Shown: positions 11,536 to 24,539 of the stretch, piece after piece
Position numbering within the stretch: position 1 is the first letter of the stretch
How the letters are laid out: the number at the start of each line of letters is the position of its first letter
NCBI GenBank assembly: GCA_910591455.2
Contig: OU342806.1
Coordinates: forward strand, 5,545,478-5,609,477
Length of the DNA stretch: 64,000 nucleotides
Source: Pholis gunnellus
Lineage: Eukaryota > Chordata > Actinopteri > Perciformes > Pholidae
Direction of reading: 5' to 3'
Translations under genes and position numbers: made by a program
The notes under the pieces: model-generated
Told to the model about the DNA's origin: nothing
Database searches by the model: none
What the model saw: the letters and a program-made list of their open reading frames with translations, nothing else

Positions 11536-11650
11536 CAAGTCCCATCAGCCTCAGCTGTAGTTTGTGTTAGCACTAATTAGCAGATTTTAGCATGCTAGCA
11601 TTGTCCTTGTGAGCATGTTAGCGTGCTGTCGTTAGCGTTTAGTTGAAGAT
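11536..11650 (-). mobile_element. Inverted partial copy of the 10395 repeat
   Basis: The reverse complement contains GCTAACATGCTCACAAGG, GCTAATTAGTGCTAACAC and CAGCTGAGGCTGATGGGA, matching the element at 10395-10590 in opposite orientation. The pair brackets about 900 bp. Confidence 0.6.
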
Positions 11651-11699
11651 ACTGCTGTGCAAAGCTTTAAGTTACACTAGCAGTTATTTAAAAGACGGG

Positions 11700-11915
11700 G
11701 CAGTCTTTAAAAAGGCCACTGTGCAGGATTTAAGGGAATTTATTGGTCAAATAGAATAGAATACTCACAACTATATGTTTTCCTTTGTGTATAATCAGAT
11801 TCATATTTTTTTCTTTTGTTAACTTAGAATGAGATGGTGAGGGGTGTTCAGTTGGATGCAATCTGCAACCTCACCTCTAGATGCCACTATTTCCTACACC
11901 CTGCTCCTTTAAGAA
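11700..11915. mobile_element. MITE-like element with inverted ends
   Basis: The left end (GGCCACTGTGCAGGATTTAA) and right end (GCCACTATTTCCTACACCC, then CTCCTTTAAG) are imperfect inverted repeats. The right half carries CTCACCTCTAGATGCCACT, related to the element at 10010-10345. A non-autonomous relic. Confidence 0.5.
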
Positions 11916-12035
11916 TAAAGGATTACTTTATATGAAGATGATCATATCGTCACATGGTTCAATTGTCTTCAAAATGAAGTCAAAGGATCCCAATTACCAA
12001 GACACTGCAGTAGCTACTGCTGTTTATTAAAATGA

Positions 12036-12066
12036 CTGCCACCACCACCACCACCATCATCATCAT
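12036..12066 (+). repeat. (CCA)n/(TCA)n trinucleotide repeat
   Basis: Short CCACCACCACC followed by ATCATCATC. It creates a Gly/Asp-rich artefactual minus-strand frame. Confidence 0.8.
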
Positions 12067-12977
12067 CTTGCAACATCATCATAATCATCCTCATGCACCA
12101 CGGGTCGCTGCTACCTCTCAGAGATATAATGAGGGTGTGATATGGCTGATTTTCCATATCTGCAAATGAAAAGCTGGTGCTGATGCTGCAGAGCTGGAAA
12201 AGAAGAAGAAGAAAAAAAAGTACCCTGCCACTGAAATATTCCTCGGGGCTCTGATCTGTTTCAAGAACCCACAACAAGAATCAGCTAGACATTAAGCAAC
12301 TGGGAATAAATCTCACTTAACACAGCAACATTTGTCAAAGGTCTGTTAAAGTATCAAGAGGACGGCACCGATGTACAATTGTATTAGCTGCAGCTAAAAA
12401 TAATTAAAGAGGAATTCAACTTTTTTCCTGCAAAAGGCTGATTTTGTAAATAGTAATTATGTGAAGAACCACTCAATGTCATTTTCAGTACATTTTGAAC
12501 ATGTTTTATTTTATTTTATTTGCACACAATTCTTTGTATAACCTGTTCAGTGAAAGCTGAAAGACTGAACGTGTAACAGTTATCTTCAGTCTTTCTGCAA
12601 AGCATGTATTTGTCGCCAACATCGTTCAAAGATGTTGACCCACTTACTGTCTCTATTGGAGTTTTGTGCATTCAGGTTTCAAAGAAATGGAAACAGATAT
12701 TGACTGACAGATACAGATTTTTTAAATTGAAAGACAAGAAGTTTGCAGCAGTTATGTACGTTTTTTACTGACGCAGATGAAATTGAGCTTCATAACCTTC
12801 GCCCTAACAATTGTTTTTCAGCCTCTCAAAAGAGGACGGGATCCTTCATGAGGTTTTCCATGGGGCTTCTCAAATAGAGAACAATTCACAAGTCAGATTC
12901 CTCCAGAGACTGAAAGCACTGTAATGTAGGTCAGGCATTGTCTTGCTGTGAATCAAATTTCAGATATCCTCATGACA

Positions 12978-13095
12978 ATCTATCTATCTATCTATCTTCC
13001 TATCTGTCTGTCCGTCCGTAAGTGCGTCTGTAAGTGCGTCCATCCGTCCGTCCATCTGTCCGTCTATCCATCCATCCAATCCATCCATCGATTTA
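12978..13095 (+). repeat. Compound tetranucleotide satellite (CTAT/CTGT/CCGT/CCAT)
   Basis: Successive blocks of CTAT, CTGT, CCGT and CCAT units, with GTAAGTGCGT interspersed. The unit drifts stepwise along the array. Confidence 0.9.
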
Positions 13096-13841
13096 TCTTT
13101 CCTATTCTGTGACAGTGAATATCATACACATAACATATTGTTATGTATAGCTGAATATCAACAACCATGCTCATACTGCAGCTATGATCATTGGGAGTCG
13201 GGCATATTTGTCACATGCCGATGTTAGTGAACAAGTAAAAGACAGCTGTTGGTGCCAAAAGAAAAGGACTTGTACCCTTTGAAGGGAATGATGATTTTGA
13301 TTTTTATGTTTTCTTTCACAAACATAAAGCATATCTACGTCATCATTCCCTTCTGGACAACAACAACGCAATTAAAACGAGGAAAAATGCTAGAGAACAC
13401 AAATGTACTCTCGCTGAAACGTTTCAGGGTGATTACAAATGCGGTTTAGTGGTTTCCAGTGGACACACTTGAGTCAAACTCAGTTTGCCCTTGTAGTGGG
13501 TTTGTTTGTTATCTCTTAAGAGAGACCTCACAGCAATGAGGCGGCGCCTGGAGAGCATTCTGTTTCATCTTCAGTCGCTGGGAGAAGCCAGATCCACCAA
13601 CTGTGCTGTGCAGTGCACTTCTGTGTGTTAACCGGGGAGATCCCGAGCTGGCTGACTGGAGAAATGAAACAAGGTCACCTCGAAAGGGGAAATGCTTTAA
13701 TGTGGACTGAGATTAAGACACGGGTGATGTTCTTTTACAGAAATGTCAGTACTATATGATGCTTCACATGGCGGGATGAATCTCTTTGCAGTGTTTCATG
13801 GAGCACTCTGCTTTCTAACTATTTATCAACATCTAAATGCA

Positions 13842-13975
13842 AGGGCTGCAACAATAATTGTGTTAATTGACTAATCTGTTGAATATTTTCTCAATGAATC
13901 ATTTGGTATGCAGTATTTATACAAGCAAAAAGAAAAAGAGCTCCAAATTAACATATTCAAGGTTGTTTTCTCTGA
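13842..13975 (+). mobile_element. Fragment of the AGGGCTGCAAC MITE family
   Basis: Starts with AGGGCTGCAACAATAATTG and contains TTGACTAATCTG...ATTTTCTC, the decayed pattern of a widespread fish MITE. A shorter fragment lies at 19698-19745. Confidence 0.5.
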
Positions 13976-14034
13976 CCTAGAGTGCAAAATCAAAGAGTCA
14001 CAGTAATGTCATTGGAGACCTAATTAGCCAGCAA

Positions 14035-14075
14035 CTACATATATACATACATATATATATAATATATATATATAA
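14035..14075. repeat. (TA)n microsatellite
   Basis: Imperfect TA/CATA tract. Confidence 0.85.
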
Positions 14076-15470
14076 GTTGCAACATGCAATAAAGAAGCGC
14101 CCTACTTTTTGTTGTAATGGAATCTTGGTTCATGCTGAATAAATAAAAGATACTCAAAAGACAAAAGTGATGCATATTTATTGTAATGCTACGTGTTGTT
14201 CTTGGTCACTGTGTAATTAGTGTAAAAGGGTTGCTGCTGGGAGACAGCAGCAATTTCAGCGAGTCAACCTCTGCGTTCACAGTACTTCTCACAACCCTTC
14301 ACACCCTTTACATTTTTTCCGCAGTTCCATTTGTGTAAATGCAAAGAGGTTGTTGTGAAAAATGCAATCATACAAATAATATAGAAGAAGATAGAGCTAT
14401 GATGGCGCGCAACAACATTGTCTCTGCAATTTATCCCGGTGTTAACAAGCAGTATTATTTGAGCAGAAACATTGGCTATGTCAATCTGGGTATCTAGCAA
14501 TTTCATTTCCCTGAGTGCCACAATTCCGTCATAGGAATATAGAGTGCCTGGTAAGTCTGTTATAGAATTGTTATTTAACCAGTTGAGGATGGTGTTGGCT
14601 GCCTGGTGGAGAAAATTGGACCCTCTGGCTATGATAATGTTTGAGACCTGGTATCCTGTGCATTCATACACTCTCCCTCATAAATACAGCAAGTACAGCA
14701 AGCCTGAAAGTATGTTGAAGAACATGTTTGTACCCACAGAAGAGAGACATTGGTGCCATTAAAGAAAAAGTACTGAGATACAAGGAAATCAATAAAATAG
14801 TTTTATAGGAGTAAAGTACTAGTTTTGTAGTAACAATCTGAAACATGTCAATGGTGAAATTATTGTCAAGAACAAGGACAGTCATGACAGAAGAAGATGC
14901 GTGTGAATGGCTTTCTTTGTGAGGAGGAATGAGCATATCAGTTCTTTCAGTTTTATATTAATAATGGAAATAATTACTCTGTGTAATGGTTCCTAATTGT
15001 GACAAACTCAGATAATTATTACCCAACTCTATAAGTCAGATTTTTTATTATCTTTCGGCTCATTGTTTTGGTTTACCAGCCCAGGACACTGTTGGCACTC
15101 TTATGAATCATGTTTCCAGCAACAAGCAGCTGTTTTCAGCAGAAAGGTTTGAATAAAGTTACTATGCACGGACGGCAGACAAAAAAGTTAGTGACTAGCT
15201 GCTGAACATAGTCGAGCATTTAGCAGCTACGGAAGGTTTTAGTCGGTGGAGAACAAAACAGAGCTGAAAGGCGAGTGAAGATTGGACTTACATGTATCAG
15301 ATGGTCTCAAAAACTATATTCCAAATGAACGCTAATGTTGCGCTGCCTCTGCTGGATGTGTAAACATCTGCTAACACGTTAGCCATATCAACATTATAAC
15401 TTGGGCCAATGTTGTGTTTACAGTTTGATGCATTGCCCCCAGTTGGCAAAAACACCACTTAATGTAGCTT

Positions 15471-15830
15471 TAAAGGAATAGTTGGACATTTTGGGAAATA
15501 TTTTTTTTTTTGCTTTCTTGCCAAGCATTAGATGAGCATAACTTAATATAAATAATAATATCACAGTGTGTAGTTGCCAGACAACTGGTCTTGGCCAAGA
15601 CAAGTCAGGCATATATTGCCTCCCTTTCGGTGAGCTTCAGAGGTGCTGGTGGGTTTTGTTACCTTTGGACAGAGTCAGGATAGCTGTTTCCCCGGTCTTT
15701 ATGCTAAGCTAAGCCAACTGTCGGCTGGATTCAGCGACTTATTTAACATAGAGACACGAGAGTGGTATGAATCTTCCCATCTTACTCTGGGCAAGAAAGC
15801 CAATAAGTGTAATTCTTAAAATGTTTAACT
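15471..15830 (-). mobile_element. Fish MITE-like element with an inverted second 5' end (foldback)
   Basis: 15471-15545 reads in + orientation as the 5' end of a common fish element (AAAGGAATAGTTGGACATTT, then GCTTTCTTGCC). About 15635-15830 is the same element in minus orientation, from GTGAGCTTCAGAGGTGCTGG through ATGCTAAGCTAAGCC to GGGCAAGAAAGCC. The two 5' arms face each other and could fold back. Related fragments occur at 51731-51761, 60655-60985 and 62505-62720. Confidence 0.55.
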
Positions 15831-16675
15831 CTAGCTTTAACAACCAAACAATCATATTCAAACGCAAGGCAGCCACTAAAACCTTGATTTTCAAGCTACG
15901 CACAAAGAACAACTTTGCTTTGAACACGAGGTGGACTGTGTCGAAGATTGTTTTGATTCAACACTGATATTTCTTGTGTATTGAGAAGTGTGCTGTCACT
16001 TCTGTTCTCATAGGTCTCTTTGGGGTATAAAAAGTAGAAAATCGGGTCTTGGGGACTGTGGAAAACCCGCCTCCTGCAGTTTGTTTACTGAGCTAAGAGG
16101 GGTGATTTGAACGCTGCCATCTCTCAGTTCAATATCCCCTCAAAGGATCTGGAAGGCTTAAAATTCCCTGCAACCTATGTTGGCATTTCTTCAGCTTTTA
16201 ATGTGATTTAACCTAATATTCAGGCAGAGAAACTGCTGACCCATTTTGGGCCCGATATTTTCATTATAGGATGGATTTTAGATCTTTGACGAGCAGAAGT
16301 CAGAAAAAAAATATTTTGTTGTTTTTTCGCTCTCTTTTTATGATTATGGAGGAGCAGCTGGCATGTAGCAAACCTATATGACTACATGCCGGCATTTTGT
16401 AAAAAGGAACAGCAGTGCCATTCTTTTTCCTCGTCAGGAAGCTGACTTTGTTCTCTTTATCTGCACATCAGTGATGCTCCTGATGGCTTGAGCTTTCTGC
16501 GTACTGCATGGCTTGATAACAAGTCCATCACAAAACCAAATTGGAAAATGCAACGCAGGTGCCAGTATTTCAAGCCATCCATATAAATGTGGCCAGAAAA
16601 ATCACTGGAGTTAAATCATCCACACATGAGAAAACCTCTCAGAGACTATCTTATAGAGGCCAAGTCAAATGAATT

Positions 16676-16712
16676 GAGCCGAACGGCTCTTTTGTTGCAG
16701 AGCGTTCGGCTC
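16676..16712. repeat. Perfect 10-bp inverted repeat (hAT-like MITE core)
   Basis: GAGCCGAACG at 16676-16685 and CGTTCGGCTC at 16703-16712 are exact reverse complements around a 17-nt spacer, each followed by CTCTTTTG or AAAAGAG-type sequence. It resembles ends of fish non-autonomous hAT elements. It could form a hairpin. Confidence 0.5.
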
Positions 16713-17887
16713 AAAAGAGAGCCCATTGCATACAGACATGAAGCCTATAAAACACGGTTCAAGACATGATGGTGGTGGCTATTGGGATTATAAAATATGT
16801 CAGCAAGCCATGCAGGAAATCCTCATTATTTTTGTTGCATACAAATTTTGACATCCTCCTCCACAGTTATAAATCACCTCTCTTGTAGCAACTGTTCTGT
16901 ACTCACTTTATTTTGTGCCCACTTTGCCTCGGCCCGCCATGGTCTATTGAGACTGTTGTCAATGAAGACGTTGTCGCTGCTGCTCGCACAATGGAGTGTT
17001 GAACACTACAACAGAAAGCTGTACCTCGAAATAAGCCGCCAGTTGTTGGGGACTGACTCCTAAATTTAATGTTTTAAAGTGAGTAGCTTCAAAAAATCCA
17101 TTGAACAAGGTAGTTTCACAAGAGCCACATTGTCTAAGCTACACAATGTATCCAAAGGGTTCGCACCAAACAACAAAACGAACCCAATTTGTGCTTGAAA
17201 TAGTGCTAAATTTTGTGTATTTTTCCTTTATGTTGCTTGTATGAAAGGACGCACTTACTGCCAGAGGACTGCATCAGCAATCTCTTCAGCAATTCAAAGA
17301 CATTGTTGGCACATTTTGTTCTAGACGGAATGGAGGCGAAGAAAAATGATGAGTGTGGTCTGCTGCCTGATTTGAAATGGATTGCTGCTGTTCTGAAAGT
17401 TTGTGGCGCTCAGTATCAAATAACCAGAAAGCCACATAAAGATTTACTGAACAAATAGAAAGCTGTGTTGTCTTAATTTAGTGATTGAATCAGTTTATTC
17501 CTATAGAATGCATTTCCTTTTATGTGGACAAACATTTGCTGTGCCTCTTTAACTCGGAAATACATGGCAAACTGAAGCAAACTGAAGTTGATTTCCATAC
17601 GACTGCGGTGTGTTGACAGGAAGAAGTATGACTAAAGCAAAGGGTATAGAAGTGAAATCACCAGCTTTGCTATTCGCAACTGTTAATATTCTCTCCATCA
17701 TGTCCTGCATGAAATCCTCATTGGCGGAAGTAATGTCAAGCGCTGGTCTTCAGGTTCACCGCTTCAAAATTCTAATGTATTCAAATTATTTCATAAACTA
17801 AGAAGCCCAGACTGCCCCCGGGGGAATGCTTCTCATAGATCAAATCTGATGTGAAAAGATGTTTAACATCAACAACAGCTTTAAAGA

Positions 17888-18038
17888 GGAACACCCTCTA
17901 AATTCACAATTACAATATGTCATTTCCAATGTGGAGGAGTTCAATCAATATTTGTTAATTCTCTATTAAGTCTCAAACTTGTAACGACAAGTATAGAGTT
18001 TGGAGCTGCTTTACAGAAAGCTTTTTTCTTTATAGCCA
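17888..18038 (+). repeat. 151-bp duplicated segment, copy A
   Basis: Matches 21553-21703 in the same orientation at 148 of 151 positions by eye. Sequence on either side differs between copies. There is no intact frame across the segment and no recognisable family. Confidence 0.85.
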
Positions 18039-19697
18039 AATTGGCTTTATTCTATTGTAGTGTTCTTTGTTTCTACATACTCAGGACTATCAGTACACCG
18101 GTACTGATGATAACCCAGATATTTCATAAAACAAATTCGCACTCCCAATGCATGAAATGCCGGAGAGTTTTAACTTCAACTTCACAGATTTGATCATGTT
18201 CCCCTTCGAAAAGCTTCCTGTGTATACAAAGTCTAAAAGTATTTGTGAGATTATTTTGTATTTATTTACAGATTGTTAAATGTGTGCACACGGATCACCT
18301 GATACGCACGGATCCGTTTATATTTGCGTGCAGAGTTTTGAGACTATTTTCCATTTTCCACACAGATCCACAAATACATGCTGTGTTTAAGGGCCGGTGG
18401 AAAACTGGGACATCTGGGCTATCGGTGAAACCATAACCTACTGGATGGCTACGAATACATACATTATTCTATCACCAGCCCAGAATTGCCAGTGAGTATA
18501 ACACACTTTTTGGCCTTGACAGATGTCTGCTCTAAATTCAGCACTTTCTTTTTCCTTTCCTTTTTCTTTAAATTGGTTGCCACATACCTTGTCGTGGGAG
18601 AAATGCCCAAACATGCACCGTGCTGTAACCCTCCCGAGATGCATTTGTGTGCCTCAACGGAGAGAAGCAGCTTGAAGTGGTGCCCCTTGTCCTGAACTAG
18701 TCAACAACAACAACAACGGTGAGACCAATTCTAAGAAACATAAAAACAACAATCTGCTTGTCAAGATGTGAAACTAGAAATGAGGTGTAGCCTATATGTG
18801 TCACTTGTGTCAGCAGTCATGCAAGCGCGTTGAATATATCATGTTGTCATTAGAAAAATAACTATGTGCTCTACATTTATATTGGCAGTTTGATAAAACT
18901 TAGAAATTTTGTTCCATTATCCTTATTTTTCAATGCAGTGGCCAAAAAGATAAAGTGCCTCAGAGGATATAGTGTCACCTTGTTCAGATAGCTGTCTGGT
19001 TGGTAAATCAATTTATTCTCATCACAGCAGAGATTGATAAAATAGTTATCTGTTTTGTGATGATTTTATCTGCTTCTTCTATTTATTTATTTTCTCTTAA
19101 TCAATTTTCTAGATAATTTCTTATCGTGCGTCTATAGACCATAAAAGACAAAAGCAATTTCACCTAAACTTGATGTTTTGGACATGATAACAGTGATGGG
19201 GAGCCCAAAATGCTCTCCGGGGGAATCCGAGAAGCTTCCACACACGCTTTCAGCAAATGCAGAGTTTGGCAGCAGCAGCTTCAATCATTTTTCATATGTT
19301 CTCATACAGTATCCACATTGAGTGAGCGATCCGTTACCATCAGACTAGTTTCTGTTTTTCTTTCTATAGTCTGGTTCTTAATCTATCTTGGTATATGATT
19401 TTGTTAAGCCCCCTTGATAAATGACAGCTCATAAATTATTCCAAATTCATAATAGTTTTGTAGACAATTGAACAAAATACTTAAAATGACAGCATCATGA
19501 TATTTCTCCTAATGTTATAGACTTGTGTGTAACAAAGCAGTCACAATGTTTAATGCCATGTGGCATCTCGAGGGCACTTTTGTCAGTATGTCCTACCTTA
19601 GAGTTATTCTCTTAGCCCCACTGTCCATGTGCGATAGTTTAATTCAACAGACAGCGTTAGTCACACGTGATGTAATGTATATCGGTCTAAATAAAAT

Positions 19698-19745
19698 TAG
19701 GGCTGAAAGATTTAGTTGACCATTGACCAGTTGATCAAAAGAAAA
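19698..19745 (+). mobile_element. Short fragment of the AGGGCTG MITE family
   Basis: AGGGCTGAAAGATTTAGTTG, then GACCAGTTGATCAAAAG, resembles the head of the element at 13842. A relic only. Confidence 0.4.
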
Positions 19746-21552
19746 CAAATGAATTTGTCATTTTTAAAAGCGAAGATGCTAGTTAGTCCTCTCAGATTTA
19801 AAGTGCGTATAAATCCAGGTATTGATTGATTGATTGTGTTGTGGATGGTCAGATCTCTGCTCTATAGATAGCTAAAACTGGCTGCCATTTATCATAAATT
19901 ATGATTTCCCTTAAAAGTCGCAGTGAAGCTTTACATCTGATCAACCTTATATTTCTTTGTACACAATTCAGTTAGGGATTTTTATTTAGAAGGAAAATGC
20001 ACCATCCCACAATCAGAGCTTTGTTATCAAAGCGTATTTTTGTATTTGTATATAATTGTATATATATAACAGTTTAATGTACAATTTAACTGTCCTCAGC
20101 AAACCACAAAAAATGTTTCATTGACTATTTATTATGGGATTATAAGGGCGTAGTTAAGAGGGCCAGTGTGATAACAGTAAATACCTTCAAAAATGTATTT
20201 ATTCCAACATTTTAATTACAGTATTAACACCTTGAGATGCCCCATCCTCCAGCACAAAACCGGAGTGTAAACAAACATTTAAGCGCATAAATAATATTAA
20301 TGATAATCAATAAACGACACAAAATAATCAACAGTAACATCAACAAGGAAACAAGGAGATAAGGGCTCTCCCTCCATCCCAAACTACACCAACATAACGT
20401 GAACATTATGAACATAATAATAAAATAACATTATGTCGACATATAAAATTATGGTAGATACAATAAAAAGAACAATAGGTTTAAGTAAAATCTCCCATTC
20501 AGGAATAATTTGTTTTTATTAGACCTGATATTGAAAATTGAAAATCTCGGTTGTACTCTTGGGTATGTTCCCTGCAGAGGCAATAAAGCACGACAGCATG
20601 GGCTACACGCCAACGTTATAAATAACACGCAGGCAGCAATGCAAATAATCCCCCCATGGCAATTATCTTGGCAATGATGACCCTCCCGGGTGCAGAGAAG
20701 AAGAGCAGAACTGAGGCAGGTGGAATTTAGGAAGAAGCAACGAAGCTCATATCAGTAAAAAGAGTTACAGTGATTCAAACATGAAGACCTTTTAAAAAAA
20801 TAAGGTCACGGAAATGAGATGGCACAGCGCAGCATGACTCTGAAGCCTATTTCAACGTCAACAAAATCATGGCTTAAAGTCAGAAAGTCAGCAGCTTCCA
20901 CTTCTGTGTCAATGTTTAACCCCAGCGTTCCAATAAACTGCCTTCTGTCCATGATGCTGCCTCCAAGCTGGCTTTGGGATTTTTGAAAAGCCTTGCTTGT
21001 ATTGTTTCACATCACGATGACACTCTGCAAACACAATAAAATCAGCTTCTCTTCCTTAATCAAACTCACCTATCAAATGACGTATCGGTAATCTGCCCCC
21101 ATATAAAGCTGGAATTCATTCTCATTTGTATGGCTTTAGTGCAGCACCTTCACCGGGCTGCTATCAGGAGCCACATAGCTGCAACTGAATGATGATTGTT
21201 CAGAGAAAAAGAAACTAATAGGAAAGTGAACACAATTCAATGAATCCTTTTAGCTGGCGTGGGAGTCATGCCATAACTGGGTCATTAGTCATTTTCAATT
21301 TCTGGGCTTGTTTTCGAAAAAGCTTTGTAAAAATGTCTTCATGTTTGAAGAAAACATCCCCTTCATACAAAGGGACTGCTAATGGTAGAAACACTTCACT
21401 TACATGTAGCCTGTTTTGAAACGTGCTATGTGGATGACATTGACATGATCTATGATGGTCCTGTTGACAGTTTATTGCAGTACTATGAGTCTAAATTGCC
21501 ACAGACATTTTAAATTGACCATTAATCATGATGTACAACAAATCCGTTTTTT

Positions 21553-21703
21553 GGAACACTCTCTAAATTCACAATTACAATATGTCATTTCCAATGCGGA
21601 GGAGTTCAATCAATATTTGTTAATTCTCTATTAAGTCTCAAACTTGTAACGACAAGTATAGAGTTTGGAGCTGCTTTACAGAAAGTTTTTTTCTTTATAG
21701 CCA
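21553..21703 (+). repeat. 151-bp duplicated segment, copy B
   Basis: Near-identical to 17888-18038 with three visible substitutions and no indel. The high identity implies a recent copying event or a young dispersed family. Confidence 0.85.
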
Positions 21704-23068
21704 TTTTTATAGCCATTACATTCTTGTTAAACGCGAGGGCAGGACATTGGGGTCAGACCTGCATAGAAAAGATACAGACGAATGTTCCTTCTTACATGGG
21801 CAATCACTTCACCCACCCCATCAGCCAGTTTAGTCGTATCAGTATATCTGCAAAAGCTAAATTGAGTGTGAGAATCAGGCAGATGAATTAGTATACAGAT
21901 TCAGGGAAAGAGGGTATAATGAAAGCTGCCTGAGACAAGTACCTTATCCAAAAAGACAAAACTCCACCAAATAATATTCAGCTATAGGGAAAGATTTTAA
22001 AAATATTCTATGATAACGCTGCTCATTTTGAGACTCCAATCCACTAAAAAGGAATTAAAAGATCTACTCAAAGAGGCGTAAACGTCCCACTTAACTTGAG
22101 ACAAATGCTGGTCAAATCTGGTCCCATCTCTGTTTAAAACATTTGAACGTTCCTTTATCGTACTGCAGGAAATTATCTCTGTGGTTCATGCACTTAGTGC
22201 AATTTTAGTGTACCACATACAGTGCACCCACCCTATAACAGAAGAGACAATGAAAGTAAGGAACACCATGTCTTGTTCCACAAGACATGCAGTCAATCTT
22301 ATCAAATGCCATGTGGCTTAGCACAAGCAATAAAAAACAAAAAGAGCACAAAAACAAATGACAGCGGAGCACAGGAGCTGCATATTTTATACACATATTT
22401 GTAAAAATAAAAAGAATGTTCTAAATGTAACAGGTGTGTCTTTTTTCTTCATGTGATTCGATATAGTTTACTTTTTTACTATTCAGCGTTGTGCTTTTTG
22501 TGATATATGTGATGATGAATATGAAATAATGTTTAAAGATTACATATCTTTTCTATTACTGTTTCATGTGCTTTTTCTACTTACTTTATTGAATTGTTAA
22601 CAGCTTGTGATGGATGTTCTATCAGGCAGTTTTTTGGGGGGAGATGAACCAAAAGCCATCATAGCTTGTTTATATAGAAATATGGATCCACTTTTCAAAC
22701 ATTCTGACCAATCGAAGATCCAAGTAGGATCGAAATGTAGTCATTAACAAAAATCGTGGCATGTTGTGAGCGGGCGCTGCCTTTTACCTCTTTTTCAAAA
22801 AGTCACTGCCTTTTTAAAGCTTGTTTTCAATCAGTAACATATTGCCCACAAACCAAAAATTAGAGATTGGAATAAATACAAGCTGACATCCATTTCCACT
22901 TGCTGCCATTACCATTAATCAGTGGTCTGTGTTCTGTCACTCGTCACAACTGGCAACTGTAAGTACCTGTAACCTGCATGACAGATCAGCATTATATTCT
23001 CTCCCCTCCTCTTACTCTGTCATCCCCTTCTCTCTTTATCTTTCTTTCTGTTCTTTCTCTTCCTTCTG

Positions 23069-23345
23069 TTGTTTTGGTCTTTTTGTAGTTGTTTGGCATC
23101 TCCTTGTAGTTGTTTTGTGGCTCTTGGTAGTCATTTTGAGTCTCTTTGAAGTTGTTTTGTGTGTCTTTGAAGTTGTTTTGTGTCTCTTTGAAGTTGTTTT
23201 GTGTGTCTTTGTGGACAACCTGTGTCTCTTTAGTCATTTTGATTCATTTGTGGATCTCTTTGCAGCTGCTTTGCTTGTATAAGTTGTTGTTTTGTAGTTG
23301 TTTTTTGTTTAATTATGGCAATTTTGAGTCTCTTCCTGGTTGGTA
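23069..23345 (+). repeat. 21-bp period minisatellite-like tract
   Basis: Repeated units of the type TCTTTGAAGTTGTTTTGTG with 21-bp spacing, cleanest at about 23135-23210 and decaying on both sides. Because 21 is a multiple of three, long periodic open frames appear on both strands (117 codons on +, 81 on -). They are artefacts of the repeat. Confidence 0.8.
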
Positions 23346-24539
23346 CATATCTCTTTGAGAGACATTTCCTTGGTGAAGACTCACTTTGGGCCCCTGGGCC
23401 TGTGCCCAGTAAGCCCGTTCATTGATCCGTCATGGATGTGGGCGTGTATGAACTACAACAACAAACAAAGCTTTGGAAAGCATATATTCACCGCAGATGT
23501 TTGGTTGTAGATGCTGCAGTTCACAGCATCAGCCTGTAATTGTTTCAGTAAGTTTGACTTAGTGTCGAAGTGCATTCAGGAGTCTCCCATGCCTCCAACC
23601 GAATAAGTGAGATACGTGCAGCACTGGACGGAGCGTAACAGTAACAGTGATCAACTCTCTCAAATACCTCCAACACTGAACACCATTTAAATCAGAATGT
23701 GTTCAAATCACACTCTGGGAGTGGAAATCCACTCGGAAAAGTTCATTTCAACACTTTTATGCTGTGTAGCTGCCCTCGCTATTTGAAATTCAAGAGCAAC
23801 AATACTGGAGCATGACAGATTACTGCTGTCGGATGAAAGCCACATTTCTCTCAGAGGGAAGCTTCTCGGTATGTGACTGAAGCTGCATATTGCCTAAACG
23901 CGTGTTCAAGAAAGCCACCTCAGGAGCAAAGGAAACTTTTAATAAGTTTGGAGAAGAGGATTCACACACATCTGAGCAACAAAATTATGAAGACATCTGA
24001 AAAATAATCGAGCGCAGTTCATGGAAACATTTACTGAATGTGAAGATATAGATTTCAGTGGAATAGATAAACATGATGCAAAGGTCCCTCACATGGACGG
24101 GAGAGGGTAAACACTAATTGCCTCGCTGGCAGCTGCACATTGCTCCAGGAGTGAGAAGATTAAAACACAATGCTCAAGGAAACTGCTCATAGATTGTTAA
24201 GGAGATTTATGAATTCAGCATCCAAGTTAAATAATATAATTATAAATAATATTCTGACTTAGGTATATTTTTACGAGAGTTATTTAAGTTATAGAAAGCA
24301 CCATATAAGTGTTTACCTCGCCTTCTGGAACATATCATATTTATTTATTTAGCTAATTTATTTAGAATTTGCTGTACATGTAAAATGTTCATTTTATTGA
24401 TTATTCGTGTTTCGTTTTCTTATTATTTGGTATTTGTTCAAAATTCATCTATCTAATCTAATCCTAAAAAATATTTTTGTGATGTAGTGCTCCATAAACT
24501 CTGCAGACACACATAAACCAAATATCTTCTGGCCACAAT

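Noticed and set aside
22929..23282. 117-codon hydrophobic frame resembling a membrane protein
   Set aside because: Produced by a 21-bp minisatellite; the heptad periodicity comes from the DNA repeat.
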